Counted from the stretch's first letter, positions 1 through 8,746 are shown. The stretch is 64,000 bases of DNA from PALSA-505 sp963699015 (GCA_963699015.1 CAVOSX010000008.1:496001-560000); one strand, 5' to 3'. The notes: generated from the sequence alone by a model not told the origin. Program-made: numbers and translations.

Positions 1-309
1 GCGCTGAGCCACTTCTACGCGGAGCTGCTCGGCAAGCCGGTGACGTACGAGTCTGAAGGGACGGCCATGATCGGCGAGGACGGCGCGCAGCCGGTGATGT
101 TCCAGCAGGTGGAGCAGTACACCGCGCCGCGCTGGCCGGATCCGGCGTACCCGCAGCAGATCCACCTCGATGTGACCGTCCAGGACGTGGACGCGGCGGA
201 ACGGGCCGCCCTCGGCATCGGTGCCACCCGGCTGGACGGCGCCGGCCCGAACTGGCGCGTCTACGCCGATCCGGCCGGCAAGCCATTCTGCCTGGTGTGG
301 ACGGCCTGA
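1..309 (+). CDS. VOC (glyoxalase/bleomycin-resistance fold) family protein, C-terminal part
   Basis: The frame is open from the first base, so the start lies outside the window. The visible 102 residues begin ALSHFYAELLGKPV, the helix usual after the first strand of a VOC module. They end with a YADPAGKPFCLVW strand, the usual C-terminal metal-side strand of this fold. VOC proteins bind small ligands or catalyse metal-dependent isomerisation or ring cleavage, and nothing here fixes the substrate. The family assignment is firm and the function is open. The next gene is convergent. Confidence 0.8.
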   Translation, partial: ALSHFYAELLGKPVTYESEGTAMIGEDGAQPVMFQQVEQYTAPRWPDPAYPQQIHLDVTVQDVDAAERAALGIGATRLDGAGPNWRVYADPAGKPFCLVWTA

Positions 310-415
310 TCACGGAGCCAGGCAGCCAGCTATCGCCGGAGGACCAGGCTTCATGCCAGCGTGACAACGCGTTACAACTACATCCAGGGCGTGTAAAAGA
401 TCAACTGAATCCGCC

Positions 416-1498
416 TCAGTTGGTTTCAGGTTCAGGGAGGCTGGCTGGGAGGTCGAAGTCGCGGAAGGCGTCCGGGGTGAGAAAGGCGGTGATCTCCTGG
501 ATCTGCGCGCCGCGCAAGGTGAGCACGTCGACGGCGCGCGGCATGAAGGTCTGCGTCTTGTCGTGCCAGGCGTAGACGGCGAAGGCGAGCTGCCCGTTCG
601 CGCGAGCGGGGATGAGGCGCCAGCGCGTCGTCCCCGCCAGCGGACCGCCGCCGAGGAAGATGGCGATCTGTTCGCGGCCGCGGTACCAGGCTGGCATGGG
701 CGGCATGGCCAGCTTCGCGTCGTCGGCCAGCATGGCAACGACCGCGTCGACGTCGTTGCGCTCCCAGGCTGTGACGTAGCGCTGCACGATCTGTCTCAGC
801 GCATCGTCGCTCAGTGAGCGGAGCGTCGCCTGCTGGCTTTGTTCCGGCAATCGCTGGTCTGCTGCCTTGCGGGCGCGCTGCAGGGCGCTGTCGATCGAGA
901 CGGGCGTCGTTTCGAGAGCCGTCGCGCTTTCGCGGGCCGAGAAGCCGAGTACGTCGCGGAGTATCAGCACGGCGCGCTGTTGTGCGGGCAGGTGCTGGAG
1001 TGCCGCGATGAAGGCAAGCTCGACGCCCTCGCGCTGCTCATAACGGGCCTCCGGGCTGGCCGTACCGCTGGCGAGCTCGAGCCGCTCATCCGGGTACGGT
1101 TCGAGCCACGCCGCCTCGGTCACTGGCTCGGCGGGGCGGTCGTGAGAGTCGGCGGCGGGCCCGTAGTCGACCGGAAGCACTCGCCTGGGCCGCCGCTCGA
1201 TCGCCCTGAGGCAGGCGTTCGTCGCGATCTTGTAGAGCCATGAGCGGACCGAGCTTCGGCCCTCGAACCGAGGCAGCCCGCGCCAGGCGCGCAGCAGCGT
1301 CTCCTGCAGCGCATCTTCTGCGTCCATGTTCGAGCCGAGCATCCGGTAGCAGTGGGCGTGCAGCTGGCCGCGGTAGTGTCCGGCGAGTCGGCCGAATGCA
1401 TCGTCGTCGCCCCGCTGGGCGGCCTCGAGCAGCTCGCGCTCGCTCGCGGCCAGCGTCGTGTCAGCCGCTTTCTTCCCGCGTTCAGGCCCGGCCGTCAT
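416..1498 (-). CDS. RNA polymerase sigma factor, ECF-like with C-terminal SnoaL-like domain
   Basis: The 360-residue protein has sigma-70 region 2 (DAFGRLAGHYRGQLHAHCYR, then DAEDALQETLLRAWRG) and a region 4 helix-turn-helix (LPAQQRAVLILRDVLGFSA, SALQRARKAAD). An NTF2/SnoaL-like C-terminal domain follows. This layout is that of the TIGR02960-type sigma factors, which are longer than ordinary ECF factors. The frame is open 42 codons further upstream; I chose the ATG that begins MTAGPERGKKAAD because homology starts just after it and a GGCAGG lies about 8 bases before. No anti-sigma gene is adjacent, and the C-terminal domain is thought to control such factors. A second member lies at 7427-8440. 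Confidence 0.85.
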   Translation of the reverse strand: MTAGPERGKKAADTTLAASERELLEAAQRGDDDAFGRLAGHYRGQLHAHCYRMLGSNMDAEDALQETLLRAWRGLPRFEGRSSVRSWLYKIATNACLRAIERRPRRVLPVDYGPAADSHDRPAEPVTEAAWLEPYPDERLELASGTASPEARYEQREGVELAFIAALQHLPAQQRAVLILRDVLGFSARESATALETTPVSIDSALQRARKAADQRLPEQSQQATLRSLSDDALRQIVQRYVTAWERNDVDAVVAMLADDAKLAMPPMPAWYRGREQIAIFLGGGPLAGTTRWRLIPARANGQLAFAVYAWHDKTQTFMPRAVDVLTLRGAQIQEITAFLTPDAFRDFDLPASLPEPETN

Positions 1499-1914
1499 CG
1501 TTTTGCCTGCCAGATAGCGAGCTCGCCGCACTGTGGGGCCGGCATGACACTGCGCCATCCGGCTGGCCACCCGCGCCGGGCCAGCAGCACCGAGGCGCCG
1601 AGCTGGCGAGCTCCGGGTGAGCAACGGACCTGGGACTGGACATATGTATGGTCACCTTACTTGTGATCCGCGCTCCGGCCGGAATCCATTGCCGCCGCAG
1701 CAGAATCGGTGAGCGAGATCCCCGGCCGCGATGGTGTCCCCAGACCGTCCGGGCTAGCCGCTCAGTGTCCCTCACGGACCGCCGCTGCCACACAGCCGCC
1801 GCGCAAGCCCGAGCAGGGTGAAGCCTGCGCCAGGCGCAGCTTTGGCCGCGAGCGATGGATTGCGGCCTTTCGCCGGATCACCACATCCGGAAGCGGCGCC
1901 GAGGCTCGCCGGGC
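1499..1914. other. Region without a recognised gene
   Basis: This lies upstream of the minus-strand sigma factor and presumably holds its promoter. Short open frames occur on both strands, but none has a recognisable motif or a convincing ribosome binding site. Confidence 0.4.
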
Positions 1915-2012
1915 GCTACCGACGAGTTCGATACCGACTTCGGCGTGGACGAATGGCACGGCACGAACGCATTCATCCGCGGCGATTGGAACTACTGGGT
2001 GTCCGCAGTCCG
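1915..2012 (+). pseudogene. Remnant of a DUF899 (thioredoxin-like) family gene
   Basis: One plus-strand frame encodes DEFDTDFGVDEWHGTNAFIR followed by WNYWVSAVRR. The first part matches, from memory of the family, the central segment of DUF899 proteins. The WNY stretch resembles a later segment, as if the sequence between had been deleted. No start codon or other family region precedes it. I read it as a decayed fragment left directly upstream of the SDR gene. Confidence is limited because the stretch is only about 30 residues. Confidence 0.4.
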
Positions 2013-2042
2013 CAGACGGTCCGTGTCTATTAGGAGGATGTA

Positions 2043-2768
2043 ATGACAATCGCAGATAAGACAGTTCTGGTGACCGGGGCCAATCGCGGCATCGGGCAGG
2101 CGCTAGTCGAGGAAGCCTTGAGGCGAGGCGCGCAGCGGGTGTATGCCGGCACGCGGCAGCCACTGGCCCACCCGGACGGGCGCGTTACGCCACTGACCCT
2201 GGACGTGACCAGTGCGGCGCAGACGCAGGCAGCTGCCGGGAGCGTCGGGTGCCTCGATGTCCTCATCAATAACGCCGGCCTGGCGCTCTACGATGACCTC
2301 AGCGATCGTGCCGCGCTCGAACAGCACCTCGCCGTCAACCTCTACGGCACCTACAGCGTCACCCAGGCATTCCTGCCGTTGCTGACCCGTTCCCACGGAG
2401 CCATCATCAACGTCCTGTCGGACGCGGCCTTTGCCGCCTTGCCGATCATTCCGGCTTACTCGATCTCCAAGGCGGCCGCGTTCTCCCTGACACAATCGCT
2501 GCGCGCTCTTCTGGCCGGACGGGGCGTACGGGTTCACGCTGTCATACCCGGTCCCGTGGATACCGACATGTCGCGGGACCTCGACGCGCCGAAGGCATCT
2601 CCGGAGTCCGTCGCGCGAGCCATCTTCGACGCAGTGGAGAAAGGGGAGGAAGACATCTTCCCCGATCCCGTGTCACAGGCCCTGGCCGAGAGCTGGCGCA
2701 GCAGCGCGGCCAAGGCGCTCGAACGCCAGAATGCTGCGCTGGTAGCAGCAGAGCCCGTCAAGGCATAG
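2043..2768 (+). CDS. SDR family oxidoreductase
   Basis: This is a classical short-chain dehydrogenase/reductase of 241 residues. The dinucleotide-binding motif TGANRGIG is at residues 11-18, NNAG at 76-79, the catalytic Ser near 126 and YSISK (YxxxK) at 139-143, so the active site looks complete. The PGPVDTDM segment after the last core strand is typical. The start is fixed by a strong AGGAGG at 2032-2037, five bases before the ATG. SDRs of this kind reduce or oxidise small alcohols or carbonyls with NAD(P)(H); the substrate cannot be read from sequence. It stands alone between two gene remnants. Confidence 0.9.
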   Translation: MTIADKTVLVTGANRGIGQALVEEALRRGAQRVYAGTRQPLAHPDGRVTPLTLDVTSAAQTQAAAGSVGCLDVLINNAGLALYDDLSDRAALEQHLAVNLYGTYSVTQAFLPLLTRSHGAIINVLSDAAFAALPIIPAYSISKAAAFSLTQSLRALLAGRGVRVHAVIPGPVDTDMSRDLDAPKASPESVARAIFDAVEKGEEDIFPDPVSQALAESWRSSAAKALERQNAALVAAEPVKA

Positions 2769-2783
2769 GCAAAGGGAGCGACA

Positions 2784-2943
2784 CGGCGCAACTTTCGGCA
2801 CGGCGTCACGACGAGCGGCGTGACAGCCGCCACGGCGGCCGCGCTGACGGCGGCACTCGTGCTCGCCGCCACATCCTGGGTGGTCGCGGTCTAGCAGATG
2901 AACGGGATGGACATGGGCGTGGCGACCCCGCTCGGTTCGTTCT
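2784..2943 (+). pseudogene. Remnant of a DUF2182 (predicted metal-binding membrane protein) gene
   Basis: From a GTG at 2820 the frame reads a hydrophobic segment ending ATSWVVAV. An in-frame TAG at 2892-2894 interrupts it, and the same frame goes on as QMNGMDMGVATPLGSF. That order, a membrane helix followed by a Met-rich GMDMG loop, is what I know from the N-terminus of DUF2182 proteins. The frame then departs from the family, and the following membrane helices are missing. It is best read as a broken gene with a nonsense codon and a lost C-terminus. Confidence 0.45.
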
Positions 2944-3180
2944 TCGAGCGCCGGGCTGATGCTGATGCTGGTCGGGCTGGGGGCGACGAACGCCGCCCTC
3001 GGGTCAGCGGCGGCGGCCTTGACCGTCCGCCCTTAGCCGTTAGCGCCCACACCGGGGCGCAGGTGGGCCTGAGCGCACCACACACCGTCTTCGCCCTGTT
3101 CGACGGCGTACGAGACGCGCACAGTTAGCCAGGCTAAAGAACTCCGGGTGCCCTGCATTCCTCTGGTCTGCGGAATCTGG

Positions 3181-3220
3181 TGGAGCTGAGGGGATTCGCA
3201 CCCTGACCCCCTCGATGCGA
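3181..3220 (-). repeat. tRNA-Ala 3'-half copy A (attachment-site remnant)
   Basis: The stretch matches the 3' half of the intact tRNA-Ala(CGC) at 22197-22270, from the anticodon loop to the discriminator base, in the same orientation. One base is missing and one substituted in the T-loop region. The 5' half of a tRNA is absent. It lacks the GTTGCTGTAC arm repeats found at the other copies, and is the most distant and most diverged one. It may mark the far left edge of the integrated region. Confidence 0.6.
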
Positions 3221-3619
3221 AGGAGCCCCGGGCGGTCGCCCGGCGTGGCCAGGCATCGCGCGGGGCACTGGCCTGCAGCGTCGGTGGCTGGGACGTCGCC
3301 TGGCTCGCCCTATGCCTGCCGTGGCTGGCTCCCGACTTGGCTCCCAAGAACTCGTTAGCAGTCCTAATGTTCGAGCGGTCAAACGGCTGCGGCCGGTGCA
3401 GCAGGGAGCACGGCAGGCCGTCAGCCCGACCCGCGGCCGTGTCGAGCCAGTGCTCGCGATTGGCCGCGATGGTCCCCGCGACCTAGTCGAGCAGTTCGCC
3501 TGGGGCGTGGGCGTGCTTCGGCGCCCGCAACCCTGCGGCCCAGCCGGCTTCGTGTGCCCCGCTCGTCAACACGGCGTCGCTTGCCATCAGGTTGGTACTC
3601 CTTCTAGGGGTCGCGATCT
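3221..3619. other. Region without a recognised gene
   Basis: Open frames exist on both strands but show compositional shadows only, with no motif, start signal or membrane segment that I can support. Confidence 0.35.
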
Positions 3620-4228
3620 TCAACGGCCGCCGGTCACGGTCGGGTGCTGGCGGTAGTCGGTCGCTCGGAAGCACCCATGGATGTGGTCGTTGACCACGCC
3701 GACGTTCTGCATGAAGGCGTACACACTCGTGGGTCCCACGAAGCGGTACCCCTGAGACTTCAGCTGCTTGGCGAACGCGTCGGCCTGCGGTGTTGACGTG
3801 GGAAGGTCCGCGACAGACCGCGGTGCACTCTTGGGGGTGATCTCATAGGACTTGGCGAGCGCGACAAGGCTCGGTGACGCGGACCTCATCGCACGCGCGT
3901 TGTCTATGGTGGCCTGGATCTTGCCACGGTTACGGATGACCGACGGGTCCTGCAGCAGCCGGTCAACGTCCCGGCTGGTCATCGCCGCGACCTTGGCGGT
4001 GTCGAAGCCGTAGAAGGCCCCGTAGAACGCGTCCCGCTTTCCGAACACGATCGACCAGCTGAGCCCAACCTCGAACACGCCCAGGGTCAGCGCCTCGAAC
4101 ATCGCCGACTCGTCGTAGGTGCGCTTACCCCAGACCTCATCGTGGTAGCGGCCGAGCGTGCTATCGGTAGCTCCGGCCCAGGGACACCGGGGCTTCCCGT
4201 CGTAACCAATGATCACTTCGCTGTCCAT
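3620..4228 (-). CDS. tag: DNA-3-methyladenine glycosylase I
   Basis: The 202-residue protein removes 3-methyladenine from alkylated DNA in base excision repair. The family signature is complete: RCPWA near the N-terminus, YHDEVWG at 28-34, GLSW with the KRDAFYGAF helix, VIRNRGKI in the helix-hairpin-helix region, and VGPTSVYAFMQ near the C-terminus. The structural zinc ligands of Tag are all present as C15, H29, H182 and C186 (HxxxC). Length is normal. It stands alone, convergent with nothing recognisable, inside the accessory region. Confidence 0.93.
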   Translation of the reverse strand: MDSEVIIGYDGKPRCPWAGATDSTLGRYHDEVWGKRTYDESAMFEALTLGVFEVGLSWSIVFGKRDAFYGAFYGFDTAKVAAMTSRDVDRLLQDPSVIRNRGKIQATIDNARAMRSASPSLVALAKSYEITPKSAPRSVADLPTSTPQADAFAKQLKSQGYRFVGPTSVYAFMQNVGVVNDHIHGCFRATDYRQHPTVTGGR

Positions 4229-4495
4229 CTGCCCTCCAAGGCGAACTCGGAATCGAATTGGATAGCGCCACGAAGCCTCTCTTGAAGCACCACCACAGGA
4301 GCACCTGAGCGGGGTCCGTTCGACGCTGGCGCGCTGATAGTCACTCCGCCATTCCGCCGCCGGTCCGGTGCTCGAACAGGTCTATGTCTTCGAAGCGCCA
4401 CTTCCCGTCACAGGGCATGGTGCCGGCCGTAGGACCGCAAGAATGGTTGAGGCACGGCCTCGGCGTCCTGGTAAGACCAAGGTCGAACCGGCGGG
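4229..4495. other. Intergenic region downstream of the hydrolase gene
   Basis: It contains the upstream region of the minus-strand glycosylase gene. No further gene or clear hairpin is seen. Confidence 0.35.
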
Positions 4496-5347
4496 CTAGC
4501 CGGCTATGACGCGCCGATACCCCTCGCTGACCCAGCCGGCGACCAGCCGGCCGTACTCCGTCGCTGCTTGCTCCCATGCGAAGTGGCCGGCGTCGAGAGG
4601 GTGAATCTCGCTGTTAGGCAGAAGCTGGTCGAGATACTGGTTGTTCGACCACGGCACGAGCTCGTCGTTTCGGCCCGCCACGATCTGGGTCGGGGTCGTG
4701 ATCGTCGGCAGCAGGTCTCGGAGCACCTGGTTCTGTTCGGGGTAGTGCCGTACGAACCGGGCCGACTCCGCAAACCGGCCGAGGTCATATGCGCTCACAT
4801 AGTCCTCGTGGACCTCGGGCTCAGTGTCGCTCGGTGCGACCGGCTGGACCGCGTAGCCGATGTTGGTTCTGGCGTCGAGCCCGCGAACGTCATCGAGGCT
4901 GGGGGCCTCGATGATGTCTTTGAGTGCACCGCCGGCCTCGATCGGGTAGCGGACAGCGCCACCACCGATGGTCAAGCTCGTGACGCGTTCTGGCGCCTTG
5001 GCCGCGAGGAAGAGCGCTGCCGTTGTGCCAACGTCAGGACCGACGATATGTGGAGCGCCTAGTCCCCATTGGTCGATCAGACCGGCCAGGAACGCTCCGG
5101 AGCTCGCGGGAGCGATGAGCTCAGGCGGCTGATCGGAGTGGCCGAATCCCGGCATGTCGATGGCGACAACCCTCCCGAGCGATGTGATGCGGTCCCAGAT
5201 GCGACGGAAGGCCCACAGGCTTTCCGGCCACGGCGCCAGCATCAGCACGGTCGTGTCAGAGTCCGCTTTGGTATCTGCATACCTCACGCGGACTCCGTCA
5301 AAGACGCGGAAGTACGTGCACATCTGCGACTCGGTTCCTGCACTCAT
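4496..5347 (-). CDS. Alpha/beta hydrolase, epoxide hydrolase/haloalkane dehalogenase-like
   Basis: The 283-residue alpha/beta-fold protein has the oxyanion region MLAPWPESLWAFR, the GFGHSDQP turn and a nucleophile elbow IVGPDVG. The nucleophile there is Asp (about residue 105) rather than Ser, as in epoxide hydrolases and haloalkane dehalogenases. The acid region is AGRNDELVPW and the catalytic His lies in DAGHFAWE. An upstream in-frame GTG exists, but the AAGGAGG box lies 8 bases before the ATG at 5347, so that start is used. It diverges from a TetR gene and has two TetR-type palindromes in its promoter, so it is very likely repressed by that regulator. Confidence 0.85.
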   Translation of the reverse strand: MSAGTESQMCTYFRVFDGVRVRYADTKADSDTTVLMLAPWPESLWAFRRIWDRITSLGRVVAIDMPGFGHSDQPPELIAPASSGAFLAGLIDQWGLGAPHIVGPDVGTTAALFLAAKAPERVTSLTIGGGAVRYPIEAGGALKDIIEAPSLDDVRGLDARTNIGYAVQPVAPSDTEPEVHEDYVSAYDLGRFAESARFVRHYPEQNQVLRDLLPTITTPTQIVAGRNDELVPWSNNQYLDQLLPNSEIHPLDAGHFAWEQAATEYGRLVAGWVSEGYRRVIAG

Positions 5348-5370
5348 CAGGGGTTCCTCCTTCACTCCTT

Positions 5371-5410
5371 ACAGACAGGTCTGTCTGGCAGATTAACAGA
5401 CCTGTCTGTT
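5371..5410. promoter_or_regulatory. Two TetR-type operators in front of the hydrolase gene
   Basis: Two inverted repeats lie 24 bases upstream of the hydrolase start: CAGACAG-GT-CTGTCTG at 5372-5387 and AACAGAC-CT-GTCTGTT at 5395-5410. They share the core ACAGAC/GTCTGT with a third copy at 5555-5570 beside the TetR gene. The spacing of about two helix turns suits two dimers on one face of the DNA. Confidence 0.8.
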
Positions 5411-5554
5411 TAGTCAAGGCTCTATGCGCGGCAGTGGGCCACCGATACCGGACGGTTTGCGATCAGAATCCGCGCGGTCTGAGCGCGTTGCTCGCCGCGC
5501 CCGGTCCTGACCGCACTCGCGTCGGCGCTCCAAGATCGCGGATCAATTCCTTCA

Positions 5555-5570
5555 GACAGACCTGTCTGTT
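5555..5570. promoter_or_regulatory. TetR-type operator at the regulator's own promoter
   Basis: The palindrome core ACAGAC-CT-GTCTGT at 5556-5569 ends 13 bases before the TetR start codon. It matches the two copies upstream of the divergent hydrolase gene. This arrangement implies autoregulation together with control of the hydrolase. Confidence 0.78.
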
Positions 5571-5582
5571 AAAATTTGGGAT

Positions 5583-6212
5583 ATGAGCACCCACGCTATC
5601 GACAACAGGTCGGCCCGAGACCGGCTGCTCGATGCGGCCAGCGAGCTGTTCTACGAACACGGGGTCCACACTGTCGGCATCGACACGATCATCGAGCGGG
5701 CTGCCGTCGCCAAGGCCACCCTCTACAGCGCGTTCGGCAGCAAGGAGGAGCTCGTGCATGCCTATCTCGAGGTGCGTCACGCGTCGCGCCGGGCGACGGT
5801 GCTCGCCGAGATGGCGTTGCACGATGATCCGAGACGGAAGCTGCTCGCGCTGTTCGATGTGCTCGTTACCACGGTGAAGCGGCCGGGGTTCCGCGGCTGT
5901 GCCTTCGCTAACGCCTCCGCCGAGTCGGGGCCTGACAGCGCGGCTGCCGAAGTGACGCGCAAGGCCCGCGCGTGGTTGCTCGGGGTGATGGCCGAGCAGG
6001 CGACGGCGCTGGGTGTGGCCGAGTCGGCCGGGCTGGCGCGACAGCTCACCTTGCTGTACGACGGAGCCCTCGTCCAATCGCGTCTCGACCGTGGCCCTGC
6101 CGCCGCCATCGCGGCCAAGGCGGCCGCCCAAGTACTCATCGATGCGGCCTCTCCGGCCGGGCGGAAGCCGCGGGCGCGACCGGCCCGCGCGGCGCACAGC
6201 GCCCGTAACTAG
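5583..6212 (+). CDS. TetR/AcrR family transcriptional regulator
   Basis: The 209-residue protein has an N-terminal TetR helix-turn-helix at about residues 12-58 (RDRLLDAASELFYEHG, TIIERAAVAKATLYSAFGSK, EELVHAYL) and a helical ligand domain. An Arg/Ala-rich C-terminal tail follows. Three copies of one palindrome lie in the intergenic space it shares with the divergent hydrolase, which makes that gene and itself the likely targets. The inducer is probably a hydrolase substrate or product, but this cannot be told from sequence. Confidence 0.9.
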   Translation: MSTHAIDNRSARDRLLDAASELFYEHGVHTVGIDTIIERAAVAKATLYSAFGSKEELVHAYLEVRHASRRATVLAEMALHDDPRRKLLALFDVLVTTVKRPGFRGCAFANASAESGPDSAAAEVTRKARAWLLGVMAEQATALGVAESAGLARQLTLLYDGALVQSRLDRGPAAAIAAKAAAQVLIDAASPAGRKPRARPARAAHSARN

Positions 6213-6460
6213 TCGGACTGGAATCTGACGGTTCCCTGACGGACGCGACGGCCAGCCAGAATCGCTCGTACGCACCCGTCAGCCAGCGCCTGGCTTGGCT
6301 GGAGTCCCGGGGTGCCGCGGTCACCCCTGGATGTGCAGCATCCCCGCTCGCGCAGCGCCCGGTAACGACTTGGTCGAGTCCGGGCTCAGCGCGTTGCAGT
6401 CTGCCGGGCACATGTCGATGTGTCGCGCCGCCCCGCTCGACCGTGCGGGCCGTTCGTGCG
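6213..6460. other. Intergenic region between convergent genes
   Basis: The TetR gene and the SDR gene converge here. No coding sequence is supported, and no perfect terminator hairpin stands out. Confidence 0.35.
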
Positions 6461-7264
6461 CTAATCGGTGCAGACGCCGACCGTGGCGTTGTGAACCGTT
6501 CCGGTCATCATGCGGGCGCGATCGGATGCGAGCAGGACCGCACCGTGGGCCGTGTCTTCGGTGTGCGGGGACACCTTCAACATCGTGCCTTCGTCGAGGG
6601 AGGCAAGTACTTGCTCTCTGGTGAGGTTCGTCATCTTGCCGATGGTGTCGGCGGTGTCCTGGATTGTCCGCGTGTCGGGGTTTGCGGCAGTCCGCAGGCA
6701 AACTACCCGTATCCCGGTGCCGGTGAGTTCCAGTGCCATGGCCCGCATCAGGTTCTCGATGCCCCCGAAGGCGGCGCCGATCCCTGAAGCACCTGGGATA
6801 TGGGGCCGTGCCGGGCTGCCGGTGAGGAAGATGATGACGCCGGAACCCTGCGGGACCATGCGCCGCGCCGCGCCGCGGGCGGTGATGAACTGGGAGGTCA
6901 AAACGGTCTGGGCAACCGTAAATTCCGCCACGGGCAAGTCGACTGCGGGCTTGCCGTTGCCGTATTCGGTGATGCGGGGCCCGGTCGCGTTGAACTCGAT
7001 GTCGATTCCCCCGGCCTGCTTAACGACCCGGTCGAGGTACTCGTCAACGGCGATGTCGTCGAGGGCGTCGATGACCGTGTAGCTGGCCCGGCCGCCAGAC
7101 TCAGTGATCTGCCGGGTGACAGCAGCGAGAGCGCCCTCGGTCCGGCCGGCAAGGAAAACCTCGGCGCCTTCGGCGCCGAACTTGCGGGCCACAGCCGCTC
7201 CAATGGAGCCGCCGGCGCCAAACACAACGGCGCGCTTGTCGTTCAAGATGGGTGAGTCGTTCAT
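6461..7264 (-). CDS. Atypical SDR family protein lacking the YxxxK motif
   Basis: The 267-residue Rossmann protein has GAGGSIG at residues 16-22 and an N-A-T-G in place of NNAG. By alignment with the conserved following helix (ENLMRAMALEL), the catalytic Tyr and Lys positions of normal SDRs hold Ile and Phe. It may therefore bind NAD(P) without classical catalysis, or act by another mechanism. The start is fixed by GGAGG seven bases before the ATG. It diverges from a sigma factor gene at 7427 and may be connected with it. Substrate unknown. Confidence 0.8.
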   Translation of the reverse strand: MNDSPILNDKRAVVFGAGGSIGAAVARKFGAEGAEVFLAGRTEGALAAVTRQITESGGRASYTVIDALDDIAVDEYLDRVVKQAGGIDIEFNATGPRITEYGNGKPAVDLPVAEFTVAQTVLTSQFITARGAARRMVPQGSGVIIFLTGSPARPHIPGASGIGAAFGGIENLMRAMALELTGTGIRVVCLRTAANPDTRTIQDTADTIGKMTNLTREQVLASLDEGTMLKVSPHTEDTAHGAVLLASDRARMMTGTVHNATVGVCTD

Positions 7265-7426
7265 CGTTTCCTCCATACGTTTGACTAGATGAGGTGCCGG
7301 TGATGGAGACGGGAGCTGCCCGGCGAACTGGGCGGCGGGCGGGCGCCCAGTTTTCATCCGGGCCGACGTCTACACAGGCGTACCCCTGCCGGCAGAGCTG
7401 GAGGACAAGGGCGATGGGAGTGTGAC

Positions 7427-8440
7427 GTGGCGGCTATGGAACTGCTCGCCCGGGCGCAGGCGGGGGACGGAGAGGCTTTTGGCCAGCTCGTCGATCCCTA
7501 CCGGCGCGAGCTGCAGGTGCACTGCTACCGGATTCTCGGCTCGGCGCAAGACGCCGAGGACGCGTTGCAAGACACCTTGCTGTCGGCCTGGCAGGGCCTG
7601 GCCGGGTTCGAGGGACGCGCTTCGGTCCGGACCTGGCTGTACCACGTCGCCACCAGCCGCTGCCTGGACGCGCTGCGGTCGGCCAGCCGACGCCCGCTGA
7701 TGAGCGCGCCTCCGCCCGGGCTGGACCCGCCCGAGGCCACCCGGCTGGGCGAGGTGCTTTGGCTCGAGCCTTACCCCGACGTCCTGCTCGAGGGGCTCCC
7801 CGACAGCGCACCCGGACCCGACGCCCGGTTTGAGACCCTGGAATCCGTCTCGCTTGCCTTCATCACCGCCCTGCAGCTGCTGCCGCCCCGTCAGCGCGCC
7901 GTCCTCATCCTCCGCGACATCCTCGGATTCCACGCCAGCGAAACAGCCCAGATCCTCGACACCACCCAAGAGTCGGTGACCAGCGCCCTCAAGCGGGCCC
8001 GCGCCAGCCTGCAGCGACGGCAGCCGCCGACAGGGGAGCGGGAACCGCCCCCGCCGCCTAACTCCGCCGCGGAGCAGGAACTGGTTGAGCGGCTCACCAG
8101 GGCCTTCGAAACCGCCGACGTGGACGGCATCGTCGCCCTGCTCACCGACGACGCCTGGCTGACCATGCCGCCGCTTCCACTGCAGTACCAGGGACACGAA
8201 CTGGCAGCCCGGTTCCTCGCAGCTACAGCATTCCGGCCAGGCTGGACCTCCCGGCTCATTGCGACCAGGGCCAACGGCCAGCCCGCGTTCGGCTTCTATG
8301 TCCGGGACCCGCAGGCCGGGGTCTCTCATGCGATCGGGCTGCTAGTCCTCACCCTTTCGGGCAGCCGGATCTGCGCCATGACCCGCTTCGATAACACCGT
8401 CTTGCCCCGATTCGGACTCCCGCGAACCCTGCCCGAGTGA
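7427..8440 (+). CDS. RNA polymerase sigma factor, ECF-like with C-terminal SnoaL-like domain
   Basis: The 337-residue protein is a paralogue of the factor at 416-1498. Region 2 reads DAEDALQDTLLSAWQG with FEGRASVRTWLYHVATSRC, region 4 reads LPPRQRAVLILRDILGFHA and SALKRARASLQ, and an NTF2-like domain fills the last 120 residues. A Pro-rich linker (EPPPPPN) separates the halves. The start is a GTG with GGGAG about six bases upstream. No anti-sigma gene is adjacent. The divergent atypical SDR gene is a possible target or partner, which is inference only. Confidence 0.88.
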   Translation: MAAMELLARAQAGDGEAFGQLVDPYRRELQVHCYRILGSAQDAEDALQDTLLSAWQGLAGFEGRASVRTWLYHVATSRCLDALRSASRRPLMSAPPPGLDPPEATRLGEVLWLEPYPDVLLEGLPDSAPGPDARFETLESVSLAFITALQLLPPRQRAVLILRDILGFHASETAQILDTTQESVTSALKRARASLQRRQPPTGEREPPPPPNSAAEQELVERLTRAFETADVDGIVALLTDDAWLTMPPLPLQYQGHELAARFLAATAFRPGWTSRLIATRANGQPAFGFYVRDPQAGVSHAIGLLVLTLSGSRICAMTRFDNTVLPRFGLPRTLPE

Positions 8441-8746
8441 GCACGCATCACCCCGGACTCGCGAGCACGAGCACTGCGGACGCCGCAGACCTGCCCATGA
8501 CCGACGCCAGAGCCTCGAGCGCCGTTGCGCGCGTACAGAAAGTTCGTTCTACGCGCGGCGGTCCGCCGACAGCCCCACCGTCGCAGACGCGCAGATCGGC
8601 GGATCCGGATCGTGAAGCCTTAACCAGCGTTAACCGCGGAGCGTGACGCAGCAGGGATCTCAACGCAGCAACGGCGTCCAGCGGTGAGTTTGCCGCAGCC
8701 GGCGGCCGCAGGATGGCCAGCTGCACGGGTTCTCGGCCCTGCTCGG
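8441..8746. other. Region without a recognised gene
   Basis: This lies between the convergent sigma factor and LuxR genes. No supported coding sequence or strong hairpin is seen. Confidence 0.35.
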
